Positions 46,441-55,880 are shown, counted from the stretch's first letter. The stretch is DNA of 64,000 nucleotides from Corynebacterium felinum (GCF_030408755.1 NZ_CP047209.1:2108001-2172000); one strand, 5' to 3'. The notes: generated by a model from the sequence alone, not told the origin. Made by a program: numbers and translations.

Positions 46441-46574
46441 TCAGGTGTTTTCCTCGTGTGCTCACACGAGGATTTTTTCTCTCCTCTATCGTGAACCCTA
46501 ATTTCATATATCGTGAACTCTTCTTTTCTTCTCTTCACCCCACAGCACCAGACCACTGTTTAGGTGTGGCAATG

Positions 46575-46632
46575 GGAAGGAAAAAAGAAACTTCCTTACA
46601 CCACCAAGGGATCTTGGTAATGCAAGGAAGTG
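46575..46632 (-). terminator. Terminator of the RDD gene
   Basis: Two-part stem on the minus strand (CACTTCCTT/AAGGAAGT, then CCAAG/CTTGG inside) followed by TTTCTTTTTTCC. It ends the RDD gene that stops at 46671. Confidence 0.75.
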
Positions 46633-46670
46633 AGAGAAACTTTGCGACGAGCTTGAGGCTTGGGTGTAAG

Positions 46671-47144
46671 TTAGCCCAAAACAACAGCGGTGCCGGTTGC
46701 ACGGTCGTGCATGCCTCGGCCGTCAGTATCTACCATGGCGGCTGGCAGGACGAAAATGGTGAACACAGTTCGCGCCAGTGCCCGCACGAAGCCGACTCGC
46801 GCGGTGCGGTCGTCGATACGCGCAACACCCATGCCGAGGAATGCTTGGCCTGGTGTGCGGGCGAAGAAAAAGACGCTGACCACTCCGAGCACCACGAATA
46901 GCATCAGGGTGAGAGTGGAGGTACCCCCAAATACGTGGGTGAACATGGTGATGAAGCTGGCCACGATCCAGCAAATAATCCAGTCGATGAACACTCCCCC
47001 GCTTCGGCGGGCGACCGACGCCAACGCACCAGGGCCGTCTTTGGGTAGGCCGAGTTTTTCACCGGGCCACCTCGATTCACCTAATTCGTTGTATTCTGCG
47101 GGGATCTCAGGGCCGTCCAGCCAGCTGCGCTTTCTATTAGCCAT
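46671..47144 (-). CDS. RDD family membrane protein
   Basis: 157 residues. The RDD signature is visible as ASVARRSGGVFIDWIICWIVASF, followed by a second helix LTLMLFVVLGVVSVFFFA and a third near the C-terminus (FVRALARTVFTIFVLPAAMVD), ending in HDRATGTAVVLG with the conserved Asp-Arg. The N-terminal extension (LDGPEIPAEYNELGESRWPG) is typical of the actinobacterial copy next to glnA. Function of the family is poorly defined; a role in ion or osmolyte movement has been suggested for some members. Divergent from glnA. Confidence 0.87.
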   Translation of the reverse strand: MANRKRSWLDGPEIPAEYNELGESRWPGEKLGLPKDGPGALASVARRSGGVFIDWIICWIVASFITMFTHVFGGTSTLTLMLFVVLGVVSVFFFARTPGQAFLGMGVARIDDRTARVGFVRALARTVFTIFVLPAAMVDTDGRGMHDRATGTAVVLG

Positions 47145-47437
47145 GAGTACTAATGTAGCGGAAACTGCCCGCGATTAGGCATCCGAAAGTTGGAACACTA
47201 CCCTCATCCCACCAAAGGTGGCGGGAAAATGCCCGAAACATTTTTGGTCATACGATAGAAACGACGTTAGAATTAACTTTGTTCAACTGTCGTACCACGT
47301 CAGTTCGGCACAAATCTACAGCGAGCCTCCCCACTCAAGCACATATCACCGCACCCACAGTGGTTTCGCTACCGTGGTGGATGTTGGCGCGACACAAGCC
47401 CTCACTTTCACAATCCCTTCACAGAGGAGTACCCCCA

Positions 47438-48874
47438 GTGGCTTTTAACTCAGCAGAAGAGTTACTGAAGTTCGTCCAGGACGAAAAGGTCGAGTTCATC
47501 GATATTCGTTTTACCGACGTGCCAGGTATGGAACAACACTTCACCATCCCCGCCCACATCTTGGACGAGGACGCCATGGCGGAGGGCTTAGCCTTCGACG
47601 GCTCTTCGATCCGTGGCTTTACCAGCATCGACGAGTCCGACATGAACCTCATGCCGGATCTTGCTACCGCCCAGATTGACCCTTTCCGCGCGGTGAAAAC
47701 CTTAAACATGAAGTTCTTCGTGGTCGACCCCTTTACCCAGGAGCCGTTCTCCCGGGACCCACGGACCGTGGCGTTGAAGGCGGAAGAGTATTTGGCTTCC
47801 ACCGGCATTGCCGACACCTGTTTCTTTGGTGCTGAGGCTGAGTTCTACCTCTTTGATTCGGTGCGTTATTCCACCTCCACGAACGCTGGTTTCTATGAGC
47901 TGGATTCCGATGAGGGTTGGTGGAACCGTGGTGTTGAAACCAACCTTGATGGTTCGTTGAACCGCGGCTATAAGAACCGCCTGAAGGGTGGCTACTTCCC
48001 TGTTCCACCGTACGATCAGACTCAGGACATCCGCGATGAGATGACCCAGGTGTTGGCCCAGTCTGGTTTCAATATTGAGCGTTTCCACCATGAGGTGGGC
48101 ACCGGCGGCCAGCAGGAAATCAACTACCGCTTTAACACTTTGTTGCATGCGGCTGATGATCTGCAGACCTTCAAGTACATCATTAAGAATGTGGCGTTCC
48201 GCAACAATAAGACGGCAACGTTCATGCCTAAGCCTTTGGCTGGCGATAATGGTTCGGGTATGCACGCGCACCAGTCGTTGTGGAAGGACGGCAAGCCACT
48301 GTTCCACGATGAGGCTGGCTATGCTGGCCTGTCCGACATTGCACGCTACTACATTGGTGGTATTTTGCACCACGCTGGCGCGGTGTTGGCGTTTACCAAC
48401 CCAACCTTGAACTCCTACCACCGTTTGGTGCCAGGTTTTGAGGCTCCAATTAACTTGGTGTACTCGCAGCGTAACCGTTCTGCGGCGATCCGTATTCCTA
48501 TTACGGGTTCGAATCCGAAGGCGAAGCGTATTGAGTTCCGTGCACCGGATCCTTCGGGCAACCCTTACTTCGGTTTTGCTGCGATGATGCTGGCTGGTTT
48601 GGACGGCATTAAGAACCGCATTGAGCCTCATGCTCCTGTGGATAAGGATTTGTATGAGCTGCCACCGGAGGAAGCTGCGTCCATCCCGCAGGCACCGACG
48701 TCGCTTGAGGCTTCGTTGAAGGCGCTAGAGGATGGTCATGAGTTCCTGACCGATACCGGTGTGTTCACTGAGGATCTAATCGATACTTATATCAAACTGA
48801 AGTACGATCACGAGATCAACCCTGTTCGCCTGCGCCCAACCCCGCAGGAGTTCGAGCTGTACTTCGACTGCTAA
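47438..48874 (+). CDS. glnA: Glutamine synthetase type I
   Basis: 478 residues from the GTG at 47438, eight bases after AGAGGAG; the open frame further upstream covers the leader only. GSI features: beta-grasp [25 protein letters not shown], the metal-site [12 protein letters not shown] site [28 protein letters not shown], and the adenylylation loop [13 protein letters not shown] with its Tyr. It makes glutamine from glutamate, ammonia and ATP. GlnE at the right end of the window would adenylylate that Tyr. A leader of nearly 300 bp shows no AmtR box that I would call with confidence. Confidence 0.96.
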   Translation: MAFNSAEELLKFVQDEKVEFIDIRFTDVPGMEQHFTIPAHILDEDAMAEGLAFDGSSIRGFTSIDESDMNLMPDLATAQIDPFRAVKTLNMKFFVVDPFTQEPFSRDPRTVALKAEEYLASTGIADTCFFGAEAEFYLFDSVRYSTSTNAGFYELDSDEGWWNRGVETNLDGSLNRGYKNRLKGGYFPVPPYDQTQDIRDEMTQVLAQSGFNIERFHHEVGTGGQQEINYRFNTLLHAADDLQTFKYIIKNVAFRNNKTATFMPKPLAGDNGSGMHAHQSLWKDGKPLFHDEAGYAGLSDIARYYIGGILHHAGAVLAFTNPTLNSYHRLVPGFEAPINLVYSQRNRSAAIRIPITGSNPKAKRIEFRAPDPSGNPYFGFAAMMLAGLDGIKNRIEPHAPVDKDLYELPPEEAASIPQAPTSLEASLKALEDGHEFLTDTGVFTEDLIDTYIKLKYDHEINPVRLRPTPQEFELYFDC

Positions 48875-48887
48875 AATTTCAGCACTC

Positions 48888-48927
48888 AGCCCCCATAGGT
48901 TTTCGCTTATGGGGGCTACTTTTTTGC
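48888..48927 (+). terminator. glnA terminator
   Basis: Stem AGCCCCCATA(G)/TATGGGGGCT followed by ACTTTTTTG, 14 bp after the glnA stop codon. Confidence 0.9.
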
Positions 48928-49127
48928 GTGTCGACGCCCTCCCCTACTCCCCCAGATCGCTTGCGGTTGGCACGGCATTACTGTTGTCAGTTTTTTACGC
49001 ATCACCACTGTATTCGCAGAAACGTCTGGGTGACTGTTCTTCTTGGTAGCATCACAAAGTGGATTCGCGATTAGAAGCTTGACAATGGCTACCTATGCCC
49101 CCTACTGAAAGCAAAGAACTGGCGTGT

Positions 49128-49433
49128 TTATAGGAGGTCAACGTACAAAGCCGTGGCGACAGTAATCCCGAAGGAGGACACCACAGCAAGTGCTATCGCC
49201 AACAATCGGATCCACCGCAGCGGGTATTCAGTTTTATCCACAACGGCAGCGTAATATGCCACCGCGAAGCCACAACCCAGGCCTACTCCGGCAAGAAGGC
49301 AGTTGCCCCACGTTCCTGCATCACCATTGGAGTGTCGAACAAGCGATGCCACGAACCACGAAACTCCGGTTCCCAAAAGGACAACTGCAGCACTATAGAG
49401 CTGATGTGGGTGAAATTTCCTTTGAGTTTGCAT
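49128..49433 (-). CDS. Small multi-helix membrane protein, unknown
   Basis: 101 residues from the ATG at 49433, which has GGAAGGA at proper distance; an ATG two codons earlier is too close to that site. Four apolar segments can be seen: LYSAAVVLLGTGVSWFVASL, LLAGVGLGCGFAVAYYAAV, WIRLLAIALAVVSSFGI and ITVATALYV. The sequence has no known motif. It stands alone between glnA and a region of small elements. I cannot give a function. Confidence 0.65.
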   Translation of the reverse strand: MQTQRKFHPHQLYSAAVVLLGTGVSWFVASLVRHSNGDAGTWGNCLLAGVGLGCGFAVAYYAAVVDKTEYPLRWIRLLAIALAVVSSFGITVATALYVDLL

Positions 49434-49536
49434 CTTCATTCCTTCCCATCGTGTAATTACGCAAGGGATTGCGGATCGTGAAATATTGAGGTTTTGCGGT
49501 TGCACCATGAAAAGGCGCGTAACTTCTCTTTGCCAC

Positions 49537-49623
49537 CTAGGATGCCAAAATATGAGCAGCTATGCCAGCAAAGAGCAGCAGAACCAGCACGATTTTGCAG
49601 ATCATCAGCACTAAAACGAACAT
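49537..49623 (-). CDS. Candidate 28-residue membrane peptide
   Basis: An ATG at 49623 opens a 28-codon frame that is almost entirely hydrophobic (FVLVLMICKIVLVLLLFAGI, then AAHILAS), one membrane span. No clear ribosome site precedes it, and it ends 104 bp before the start of the membrane gene at 49433. The strong hydrophobic bias over the whole frame is the only support; it could be a small regulatory membrane peptide, a type I toxin-like peptide, or chance. Confidence 0.3.
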   Translation of the reverse strand: MFVLVLMICKIVLVLLLFAGIAAHILAS

Positions 49624-50145
49624 GTAGCCCACGCAACTTCATATGGATTGTGCGAAATTATAAGTCGGAAAAGCCCATGCACCGTCGCCAAAATATACCT
49701 ATTAATACTCGTTAATTGATTTAAAAATACTGATTCGACTTTCAGCACACTTGCTTAAAATTGACCTGCGGTTTCACAAGTAGCATTTGCTCTATGTCGA
49801 ATCACTATTTCGCTTACACTTCGCAAAGCCCCCGCACCCCACCATCAAAAGCGCCACCGATGAACAAGTGAAATCTGATAAGACTCACTCAACATCACAC
49901 ACCCCAAGAACGTTCCGGCTTCCTTAGCCTTTGAGATACATACGACCGTGGTCTCGTGAGTAGATCTAGGGGGAACCCTGAGGGCTCCATAGCAGCAATT
50001 CAGCATGTTGTTTCGCTTAGCTAGCTAGGCGTTTGGCTCTTTTACTGACCCTATTGAACATCATTGCCAAAACGTGCTTCTAGCTGCGCACTTCTGGCAC
50101 TGTGCACTTGGTATTGGGTGGTAGGTATCGACTAAATTTTTAAGC
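49624..50145. other. Gene-free stretch with a dispersed repeat
   Basis: About 520 bp without a supported gene. It contains unit 2 of the 72-bp repeat at 49739-49810, a GC-poor segment, and the upstream region of the YjdM-type gene. No terminator or RNA gene is recognised. Confidence 0.45.
49739..49810. repeat. 72-bp intergenic repeat, unit 2
   Basis: Counterpart of 38193-38264, same orientation; the core AAATTGACCTGCGGTTT is identical. The repeat is not within any gene in either place. Confidence 0.6.
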
Positions 50146-50493
50146 ATGACTATTGCATTGCCTCCCTGCCCAGAATGCGCCAGCGAATACACCTATGAAA
50201 TGCCACCGCTGCTCGTGTGCCCTGAATGCGCCCACGAATGGTCAGCCGAAGCTGAAGCCGCTGAGGCTGAAGCAAAGGTGATTAAAGACGCAGTTGGGAA
50301 CATCCTCAATGACGGTGACGACGTCACCGTGATTAAGACCCTCAAAGTCAAAGGCGCGTCGCAGCCAATCAAAACCGGCACCAAAGTGCGTGGCATCCGC
50401 CTCGTTCAAGGTGTGGGCGATCATGACATCGAGTGCCGCATCGACGGTTTCGGCGCGATGCAGCTGAAATCCTCCGTGGTGAAGAAGGCTTAA
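50146..50493 (+). CDS. yjdM: YjdM/PhnA-like zinc-ribbon protein
   Basis: 115 residues. The N-terminal zinc ribbon has two CXXC knuckles (CPECASEY and CPECAHEW), followed by the conserved acidic loop and the C-terminal beta domain VIKDAVGNILNDGDDVTVIK, KTGTKVRGIRLV and DIECRIDGFGAMQLKS. This is the YjdM (formerly PhnA) family; despite the old name it is not the phosphonoacetate hydrolase, and its function is unclear. Length matches the family. A bidirectional terminator follows. Confidence 0.92.
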   Translation: MTIALPPCPECASEYTYEMPPLLVCPECAHEWSAEAEAAEAEAKVIKDAVGNILNDGDDVTVIKTLKVKGASQPIKTGTKVRGIRLVQGVGDHDIECRIDGFGAMQLKSSVVKKA

Positions 50494-50510
50494 ATCCTCT
50501 TCTCATACAC

Positions 50511-50547
50511 AAACACAGGGCCCTAGATTCTAGGGCCCTGTGTTTGT
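50511..50547. terminator. Bidirectional terminator
   Basis: Perfect stem AAACACAGGGCCCTAGA against its complement with a tiny loop; A/T flanks on both sides. It separates the convergent yjdM and the secreted-protein gene. Confidence 0.9.
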
Positions 50548-50553
50548 TATCGC

Positions 50554-51378
50554 TTACCGCAGGTGCCCAGATTGGTGCGCTGATACCAGCGCGACGGTAG
50601 CAACGAGAGCAACCGCACCAATGGCAATACCTGCTGCCACCTCAGGCTTGATCGGCTGTGCTTCCGTACTGCCTGGTGCCTGTGCTGAAAGTCCGCCATT
50701 GCGGGCACAGCTTTTTAAAGCCTCCAAGCTTTGTCGCTTCGCATCTTCTTCGCGCTCAAAGCGGAAACGATTCAACGGCGTGGCATACACTAACGCTTTA
50801 TCCCCGCGCAGCGGATCATCGCCAGCCCCATTGATCGTGGCATGCCAGCGGCCGAGCGCTTCCTCCTGTTCCAGCACGCGGGCTTGCGCCTCCTGCGGGG
50901 TGTTAACCCCAGCTAGTACCGCTTGACGACGCTCATGCGCCACCTGCGCAATCGCAGCGTCGGATGCCCGTGAGGTACGGGAAACATCCTGTAGGGCGTC
51001 GAAAAGCGCCCGAACCTGCTCAGGACTTAAACCCCGCTCAGAAAAACGCTGATTCATCTGCGCCACCCGGGCAGGATCGTCGGGATGAGCGGCGAAATCC
51101 TCAATAACCTCGCGCGAAAATTCGATGCGTTCGGAGAAATCAGTCAGCGCACCTGTCGCGGCCCCGCGCACGTTTTCGCCAAGCGCAGCCACGGATTCCG
51201 GTGTATCGGGGTCGACATGAAAAATGCAGCGTTGATGCTCACCCGAATCCATGGTGACGTGTACGCGAATGTCATCTTCGAAGGCTGTGGCCGCAGGTGC
51301 ACACACAGTGCTAAGCGCCAGGGTGAGCGCGACACCAATTGCGCTTGTGCGGCTGAAGATTCTACGAGGATTCACCAC
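50554..51378 (-). CDS. Secreted or surface-anchored protein of unknown function
   Basis: 274 residues from the GTG at 51378 with AGGAG ten bases upstream. N-terminal signal peptide (SRTSAIGVALTLALSTVCAP, then AATAFEDD), an all-helical, Gln/Glu/Arg-rich extracellular part (about 40-225), and a C-terminal membrane helix (VAAGIAIGAVALVATVALVS) followed by a short HQSGHLR tail. One Cys near residue 50 and one near 230 could form a disulfide. I recognise no family. It resembles short corynebacterial surface proteins anchored by a C-terminal helix. The second group II intron lies about 160 bp upstream of its start. Confidence 0.7.
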   Translation of the reverse strand: MVNPRRIFSRTSAIGVALTLALSTVCAPAATAFEDDIRVHVTMDSGEHQRCIFHVDPDTPESVAALGENVRGAATGALTDFSERIEFSREVIEDFAAHPDDPARVAQMNQRFSERGLSPEQVRALFDALQDVSRTSRASDAAIAQVAHERRQAVLAGVNTPQEAQARVLEQEEALGRWHATINGAGDDPLRGDKALVYATPLNRFRFEREEDAKRQSLEALKSCARNGGLSAQAPGSTEAQPIKPEVAAGIAIGAVALVATVALVSAHQSGHLR

Positions 51379-51538
51379 TGTAACCAACACTCCTGTGACG
51401 AATGTGAAAACTGTTAACTTATGATGAATCCTACAACTCACCCGCCAGAAAATCCAATTCGAACAGCCGTTTTATTAAACACAGAACCCTATCGCAGTTC
51501 TTGAGCAGGTCAATATCCCCTTCTAGCTGGCCATACAC

Positions 51539-53472
51539 AATCGAGTAGGGTGCCGGGTTTCCCGGCAGCCCTCTCACACCACCGTACGTGCGGTTCATCG
51601 CATACGGCGGTTCCTTACACCAATACAGAGTATTGACTGTGCTTATAGTTCCAATACGCCACGGCTGATACGAGGTTCTGGTCATTCCAATACGCATTAG
51701 TAAGCGTGGTTGTAAGCACCCACGAGCCAGCGATACGCCAGTAGGACTTACTGGTATTAGCCCACTCATAGGCCTTTTGTTTATCCACACCCAAGCGGCA
51801 GAGGTTCCGTATCCGCGTTCGGATACGTTTCCACTGCTTCCATACGCACATCCGCAGTCGACGACGAAGATGCTCATCCAGCCGGTTAAGAAACACCTTC
51901 GCATCCGCCAACGCGAAATAACCAAGCCATCCACGCAAATATTTGTTTAACCGGTCAATGCGATACTCCATCGACACCGACCACGATCTTGCCGTAAGCT
52001 CTTTCACTCGGGCTAAAACCCTCACCTTCGTGGCCTTAGTAAGTCGAAACCGATACTGATCACCACGAACCAGATAGAACCCATAGCCTAAAAGCTCCGC
52101 CTTAATCGCATGACAAATAGTGGACTTCTCCTGATTAACCCGCAGCTTTAACTTCCCCTCCAGAAACTTCCCAGACTGGGCAAGCGCACGCTGCGCAGCA
52201 CGCTTGGAACGAACAAAGACCCGAATATCATCAGCATAACGAACAAACTTCGTGCCCTTAGATGCAAGATAATGATCAAAATCATCCAACATGATATTGC
52301 TCAACAACGGCGATAACGGTGACCCCTGCGGAGTCCCTGCATCACTACACCGAACAACACCATCAGCCATAATCCCAGCGTTTAAATACGCCCGAATAAG
52401 CTTCAACACGCGCTTATCGTCAACCTTACGAGCCACCCTCGACATCAACATGTCGTGATTAACCGTGTCGAAATACTTCGACAAATCAACCTCAACAACC
52501 CACACATACCCCTCGTTAAGAAACCCACGTGCGGTCTTTAACGCCATATGTGCGCTACGTTGAGGCCTGAAACCAAAAGACACAGGCACAAACCCCACAT
52601 CAAAGATAGGCGTAAGTACCTGCGCGATCGCCTGACAAATCACACGATCAACAACAGTCGGAACACCAAGCATACGCCAACCACCCGAAGGCTTTAGGAT
52701 CATCACCTCACGAACCGGCAACGGCTTATACGTTCCCGCGTCAAGACGCTCACGAATGCCACTCCAGTGTTCGCGCAGATAAACGTCAATATCCTCAACA
52801 CCTACCCCGTCCACACCAGCAGCACCCTTATTCGTCTTAACCCGCTCTAATGCAGTGCGGAGATTGCCACCTGAAAAGACTTGATTCCACAGATCAGCAC
52901 CCGCACCAGTTGACACTTCCCCTACATCGGCAGACACACAACTAAGCACACCATGGCTATCGTCGGGATTCACCCTATCCTCCCCATAATGCCCACACAC
53001 ACGTGGTTGGCAGCTTTCACCGTTATGCATAACTACAATCCAGGTTCCATACTCAACAATGTAAAGTTCAGTCCTTCCTCGCTCACCCACCATAAGGGCT
53101 ACCGCGGACCGCGGTGTCTCCCACGAGTACTATGACCTCGGCTGACTCCTACCACACCAACCCACAACAGGGCTTACCACACCTACTTGGCACAGTCTGT
53201 GACAGGCCTCCCCGATTAAGAACATGCTCTTTCCTCCTACAACCGCCACATCTACACACTAACCACTTCGATGGAACAGGCTTCGACTTCTTCGGCAGCC
53301 TTACCCAGATCAGCGCGCCTTATATGTGATTCGTATACCTCGGTGCAGGATTTCGCTTGAAGCTTCCTCCCCACAACACCTCACGATGCTGCAGTTGCCA
53401 TCAGCTACATAGTTAAACCACCTTCACTATCAGGGACTCACACCCTTAAGAACATGCCCATGTCGGGCGAAC
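51539..53472 (-). mobile_element. Group II intron, bacterial class C, copy 2
   Basis: Same length as copy 1 and collinear over the whole element; by eye I find three base differences. The 5' end GTTCGCCC follows directly on the terminator of the NhaC-type gene (T-run ATTTTCG), while the 3' end is next to unrelated sequence. Domains V and VI lie at 51539-51611 with the same structure as in copy 1. Confidence 0.88.
51615..53093 (-). CDS. ltrA: Group II intron reverse transcriptase/maturase (class C), copy 2
   Basis: Same protein as copy 1 except for two residues in the N-terminal region (HGVLSC for HGVPSC and LWNQ for LWDQ). RT motifs VDLSKYFDTVNHD, GTPQGSPLSP and YADD, and the maturase segment LRGWLGYF are intact. 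No endonuclease domain. As in copy 1, the first 60 or so codons may be ribozyme rather than protein-coding. Since both copies keep open frames, at least one is likely functional. Confidence 0.9.
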   Translation of the reverse strand: MVGERGRTELYIVEYGTWIVVMHNGESCQPRVCGHYGEDRVNPDDSHGVLSCVSADVGEVSTGAGADLWNQVFSGGNLRTALERVKTNKGAAGVDGVGVEDIDVYLREHWSGIRERLDAGTYKPLPVREVMILKPSGGWRMLGVPTVVDRVICQAIAQVLTPIFDVGFVPVSFGFRPQRSAHMALKTARGFLNEGYVWVVEVDLSKYFDTVNHDMLMSRVARKVDDKRVLKLIRAYLNAGIMADGVVRCSDAGTPQGSPLSPLLSNIMLDDFDHYLASKGTKFVRYADDIRVFVRSKRAAQRALAQSGKFLEGKLKLRVNQEKSTICHAIKAELLGYGFYLVRGDQYRFRLTKATKVRVLARVKELTARSWSVSMEYRIDRLNKYLRGWLGYFALADAKVFLNRLDEHLRRRLRMCVWKQWKRIRTRIRNLCRLGVDKQKAYEWANTSKSYWRIAGSWVLTTTLTNAYWNDQNLVSAVAYWNYKHSQYSVLV

Positions 53473-53474
53473 CG

Positions 53475-53500
53475 AAAATGGGGCGGAAAAATCCGCCCCT
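53475..53500 (-). terminator. Terminator of the NhaC-type gene and intron insertion site
   Basis: Perfect stem GGGGCGGA/TCCGCCCC with a four-base loop, and an ATTTTCG tail on the minus strand. The group II intron starts right after it. Confidence 0.88.
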
Positions 53501-53526
53501 ATTCAGTGTCCTAGTAGCACATGTAA

Positions 53527-54879
53527 CTACAGCACCATCGCCGCAACCCAACCTGAAAGAATAAGTGGAATGTTGTAGTGCACAAACGTCGGGATCACCG
53601 AATCGCGAATATGATCGTGCTGCCCATCCGCATTCAAGCCCGCTGTCGGACCAAGAGTGGAATCAGAGGCCGGGGAGCCGGCGTCGCCAAGCGCACCAGA
53701 AGCACCAATAATCGCCACCGTCGCAGCGGGGCTAAAGCCCATCGCAGCGCACAACGGCACATAAATAGTGGCGATAATCGGCAAGGTTGAGAAACTCGAC
53801 CCGATACCCATCGTCACAATCAAGCCCACCAGCAACATCACCAGCGCACCCATAGCACGGTTATCACCAAACATCTCAGCCGAAGTGCTCACAAGCGACT
53901 CCACCTCACCTGTTGCCTTCATCACCGAAGCAAAGCCCTGGGCAGTAATCATGATGAAACCAATCAGTGCCATCATCTTCATGCCAGAAGTAAACACATC
54001 ATCAGCCTCACGCCAGTTCACAGCACCCGTGAGCAAGAAAACAGCCAAACCAGTCAGCGCGCCAATGAGCAAGGAATCCGCCTTCGTTCCCACAGCCTGC
54101 ATCACAACCTGCACCACGAAAGTTGCCACAATAGCAATCACCGCAACCACGATCTTGTAGCGCGAAATCTGCTCCACCTGCCCATGCGACTGCACAACCT
54201 CCGCCGACGCATACGTGCGCGGCTTGCGATAAGTGACAAAAATAGCGATCAGCAAACCCACCACCATACCGGCGGCCGGAATGCCCATCACCTGCATGAT
54301 ATTAATGCCAGAGGTATCCATGCCCGCCTGGGAAATATTGCCCAGCAAAATGTCATTTAAGAAGATCGAACCGAAACCCACAGGAATCCACATGTAGGTA
54401 GTAACAAGGCCGAAGGTCAGCACACACGCCACCAGGCGTCGATCCAGCTGCATACGGTTCATCACTGCCAGCAACGGCGGGATAATCAACGGAATGAATG
54501 CAATATGCACCGGAATCAAGTTCTGACTCATAATAGCTAGAGCCAAAATACCGGCAACCATCAGCCACTTCGTCACAGCCACAGCACGCATCTGCAGCCC
54601 CTGGTCTTCCGTACCAATCTTCTTCATAATCGACAACGCCAGCAAAGTAGGCAGACCGGAACTAGCCACAGCCATGGCAAAGGCACCCAGCAACGCATAA
54701 CTCAACGCAATTTTCGCACCCCCCGACAAACCTTCTTGGAAAGCCACCATGGTGGCATCAAGGCCAATCCCAGAGAGCAAGCCACCAACGAGTGCACCAA
54801 TGAAAAGTGCGAGTACAACGTGGACACGTGCAACGGCAAGCACCAGCATGACCACGACAGCGATGAGTACAGCATTCAT
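53527..54879 (-). CDS. NhaC-family Na+/H+ antiporter-like transporter
   Basis: 450 residues with about 11-12 membrane helices. Features of the antiporter family (YuiF-type) are LSYALLGAFAMAVASSGLP, the loop SQNLIPVHIAFIPLIIPPLL, the re-entrant-type IGSSFSTLPIIATIYVPL, and GASGALGDAGSPASDSTLGPTAGLNADGQHDHI near the C-terminus (shortened: DAGSPASDSTLGPTAG). Substrate uncertain: sodium/proton exchange or, as for some relatives, an amino acid such as histidine. Monocistronic; the following terminator hosts intron copy 2. Confidence 0.82.
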   Translation of the reverse strand: MNAVLIAVVVMLVLAVARVHVVLALFIGALVGGLLSGIGLDATMVAFQEGLSGGAKIALSYALLGAFAMAVASSGLPTLLALSIMKKIGTEDQGLQMRAVAVTKWLMVAGILALAIMSQNLIPVHIAFIPLIIPPLLAVMNRMQLDRRLVACVLTFGLVTTYMWIPVGFGSIFLNDILLGNISQAGMDTSGINIMQVMGIPAAGMVVGLLIAIFVTYRKPRTYASAEVVQSHGQVEQISRYKIVVAVIAIVATFVVQVVMQAVGTKADSLLIGALTGLAVFLLTGAVNWREADDVFTSGMKMMALIGFIMITAQGFASVMKATGEVESLVSTSAEMFGDNRAMGALVMLLVGLIVTMGIGSSFSTLPIIATIYVPLCAAMGFSPAATVAIIGASGALGDAGSPASDSTLGPTAGLNADGQHDHIRDSVIPTFVHYNIPLILSGWVAAMVL

Positions 54880-55182
54880 GGTGCATAATATACCCCAGCA
54901 CCAATGTTATTTCAGCACTTCACCCAATATATTTCACTACCCAAAAACAACCTGCGGTCGCAGCCAGAAATCCACGGCACCCCACCCCCAGATTTGCTAC
55001 TATCCGGAAACGAACATGGCTAAAACCCCAAACTCCCAGCCCCAACCCTACTTTAGTACCACCCCACCCAATGAGCGGAACTGCACTACCAGCCTCAACA
55101 CCCCCAACAGCGCACCTGAAAATACACGCTGTGATTTCTCTAACGTGGAGGTAGCTGCGGGGGTGAATTTTACTGAAACTCT
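54880..55182. other. Upstream region of the antiporter gene
   Basis: About 300 bp between the antiporter start codon and the NUDIX stop codon; CCCCAC-rich. It must hold the antiporter promoter. A single AACCTGCGGT motif at 54949 recalls the core of the 72-bp repeats. Nothing else is seen. Confidence 0.4.
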
Positions 55183-55728
55183 CTAGCGGGTGCGCTCCCG
55201 CTTCACATACCCCATGCGGGGGCGGAAACCTTCGGGGCGACGCAACTGCGCCACCGCGTCACCCACGATCAACCTGAACCGTGGACGCATCGGTGGCATC
55301 TGCATCACCGAAAACCAGCCTGCTTCTTCCACTTCATCCCGGTCAAGAACGAAAGACTCAGGGCTTGCATCACCAATCACGCTGCATCGCATAGCGGTGT
55401 CCATGTAGCTGACCACATCACCATTGGCGTATTCAACAGGCCCTACCGCCCCCACACCCAACAATGCCTCAACATGGATATCCACACCGATTTCTTCCTT
55501 AGCTTCACGCACTGCCGTCACATGCGGTTCTTCACCTGGATCACAAATGCCAGTCACAGGTGTCCACTCGCCATTATCGGCACGCTTGATCAGAAGCACT
55601 TCCGGCACAGCGGTCAATGGTGCTCCTGGCGGAACATCTTTGATAATCACCGCTGTAGCACCTGGTAACCACAGTGGGGCGTGCCCAATTTTTTCACGCA
55701 GCTCAACAATGAATTCTGGTGTTGCCAC
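55183..55728 (-). CDS. NUDIX hydrolase
   Basis: 181 residues from a GTG at 55728 that overlaps the stop of the small upstream gene (TAGTG). The NUDIX box is complete: G-ICDPG-E-EPHVTAV-RE-A-K-EE-I-G. Before it, GATAVIIKDVPPG and VLLIKRADNGEWTPV are typical. Enzymes of this family cleave nucleoside diphosphates linked to another group; substrate unknown here. Coupled translation with the 50-residue gene suggests a common role. Confidence 0.9.
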   Translation of the reverse strand: MATPEFIVELREKIGHAPLWLPGATAVIIKDVPPGAPLTAVPEVLLIKRADNGEWTPVTGICDPGEEPHVTAVREAKEEIGVDIHVEALLGVGAVGPVEYANGDVVSYMDTAMRCSVIGDASPESFVLDRDEVEEAGWFSVMQMPPMRPRFRLIVGDAVAQLRRPEGFRPRMGYVKRERTR

Positions 55729-55880
55729 TAGCCTTGCCCGCTTTCTACTCCCGTGCCGCTGTCCTTTTCATCGTCAGCGTCTTTGGAAGTTTCAGCGATC
55801 TTCGAAAGAAACTGTGCAGCAAACTTTTCGGGATCAAATTCAGTGAAATATTCCTGTGGTGCGGTACGCTCCAGTGCCAT
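55728..55880 (-). CDS. Small acidic protein upstream of the NUDIX gene
   Basis: 50 residues from the ATG at 55880, preceded by AAGG eleven bases upstream. It begins ALERTAPQEYFTEFDPEKFA and ends in an acidic, Ser/Gly-rich tail. The stop codon TAG shares its last base with the GTG of the NUDIX gene, a layout seen only with translated frames. No family is recognised; the N-terminal half looks helical. Confidence 0.65.
   Translation of the reverse strand: MALERTAPQEYFTEFDPEKFAAQFLSKIAETSKDADDEKDSGTGVESGQG

Noticed and set aside
47279..47437. N-terminal extension of glnA
   Set aside because: No ribosome site, and GSI proteins start near the [11 protein letters not shown] segment; AGAGGAG supports the GTG at 47438.
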